Below the pieces are notes generated by a model. That model saw only the letters and a list, made by a program, of their open reading frames with translations. It was not told where the DNA came from and did no database searches. From positions 186,001 to 250,000 of the forward strand of contig NW_027476324.1 in the NCBI RefSeq assembly GCF_051020955.1: a stretch of DNA of 64,000 nucleotides, read 5' to 3'. Every line of letters begins with the position of its first letter. Positions within the stretch are counted from its first letter, which is position 1. Source of the DNA: Megalopta genalis. Taxonomy: Eukaryota; Arthropoda; Insecta; Hymenoptera; Halictidae. This document shows positions 63,818 through 64,000 of the stretch, piece by piece. The position numbers and the translations under genes were made by a program.

Positions 63818-64000
63818 GATAAGCCTCCTACTTCGCATTGATTTGAAGCTAAATCATGTGTTCGCATGGATTTGAAGCTAACTCGTATGTTTCGCATGCT
63901 GTTGAAGCTAAATCATGTATATCACAAGTATTTGAAGCTAAACCATTGGTTTCGCTTGGATTCGAAGATAAGCCTTCTACTTCTCACTGATTTTAATCTA

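Larger units (their letters stand above)
49467..64000 (+). repeat. Tandem array domain C: continuation right of the retrotransposon
   Basis: The array resumes immediately after the 3' LTR in the same orientation and phase, apart from the 4-bp target duplication. It uses the domain B monomer set (29-bp GTGTTCGCATGG, CTTCGCGTTGA) plus local variants such as GATTTGCTTCTAAC, GATTCGAGGATCAG, AAGTAATTGAAGC and the fused TTGAAGTTCAAC. Large direct duplications with offsets of about 5.49 kb, 2.1 kb, 2.28 kb and 0.39 kb are listed separately. No gene or second mobile element is visible. The array runs off the right edge. Confidence 0.95.

Noticed and set aside
1..64000. Inverted array segments or large palindromes
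   Set aside because: Every stretch inspected keeps the CATGGATTCGAAG orientation on the plus strand on both sides of the retrotransposon; no inverted block was found.
1..64000. Solo LTRs or other retrotransposon fragments within the array
   Set aside because: TGTTACGGCGACTTG occurs only at 43,756 and 49,203; no other non-array sequence was seen.

Overview
The window is eukaryotic, non-genic repetitive DNA and looks like a satellite or minisatellite block in heterochromatin. About 58 kb of the 64 kb is one AT-rich tandem array, all in the same orientation, interrupted by a single LTR retrotransposon. There are no host genes, tRNAs, rRNAs, CRISPR arrays or bacterial operons. An arthropod (probably insect) host is the most natural reading: the element is a Ty3/gypsy type without envelope, its LTR carries the arthropod initiator TCAGTT, and it inserted at ATAT. 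The species cannot be named from this sequence.

Array structure: the basic period is 30 bp, anchored by GAAGCTAA near one end and TTTCGCATGG near the other. Five diverged 30-bp monomers form a 150-bp higher-order unit that contains one CATTGATTTG junction. Domain A (1 to about 14,340) is fairly regular 150-bp array. Domain B (about 14,341 to 43,755) brings in 29-bp and 31-bp monomers, a derived block containing CTTCGCGTTGA, and multi-kilobase duplications. Domain C (49,467 to 64,000) continues the array after the retrotransposon, with its own 5.49-kb, 2.1-kb and 0.39-kb duplications. Several kilobase-scale copies differ at only a few positions, and their indels are near multiples of 30 or 150 bp, as expected from recent in-register unequal exchange.

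Retrotransposon (43,756 to 49,466; 5,711 bp): two 264-bp LTRs differ at one base and are flanked by a 4-bp ATAT duplication. It has a tRNA-Pro primer-binding site, an intact gag with one CCHC knuckle, and an intact pol in the -1 frame ordered protease, reverse transcriptase, RNase H, integrase. A 718-bp non-coding tail ends in a short polypurine tract. Gag and Pol appear to be linked by a textbook -1 frameshift signal: GGGAAAC, a 5-nt spacer and a candidate H-type pseudoknot. Unusually, the only good gag start codon lies inside the 5' LTR, so gag is translated through the primer-binding site.

The array also yields many long open frames on both strands (up to 720 codons). They follow from a 30-bp period, which keeps frame. 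Scattered 29-bp and 31-bp monomers and stop variants argue against present-day translation. The minus-strand frame, a ten-residue repeat with one cysteine per unit, is the most protein-like and may be a relic of a coding minisatellite.
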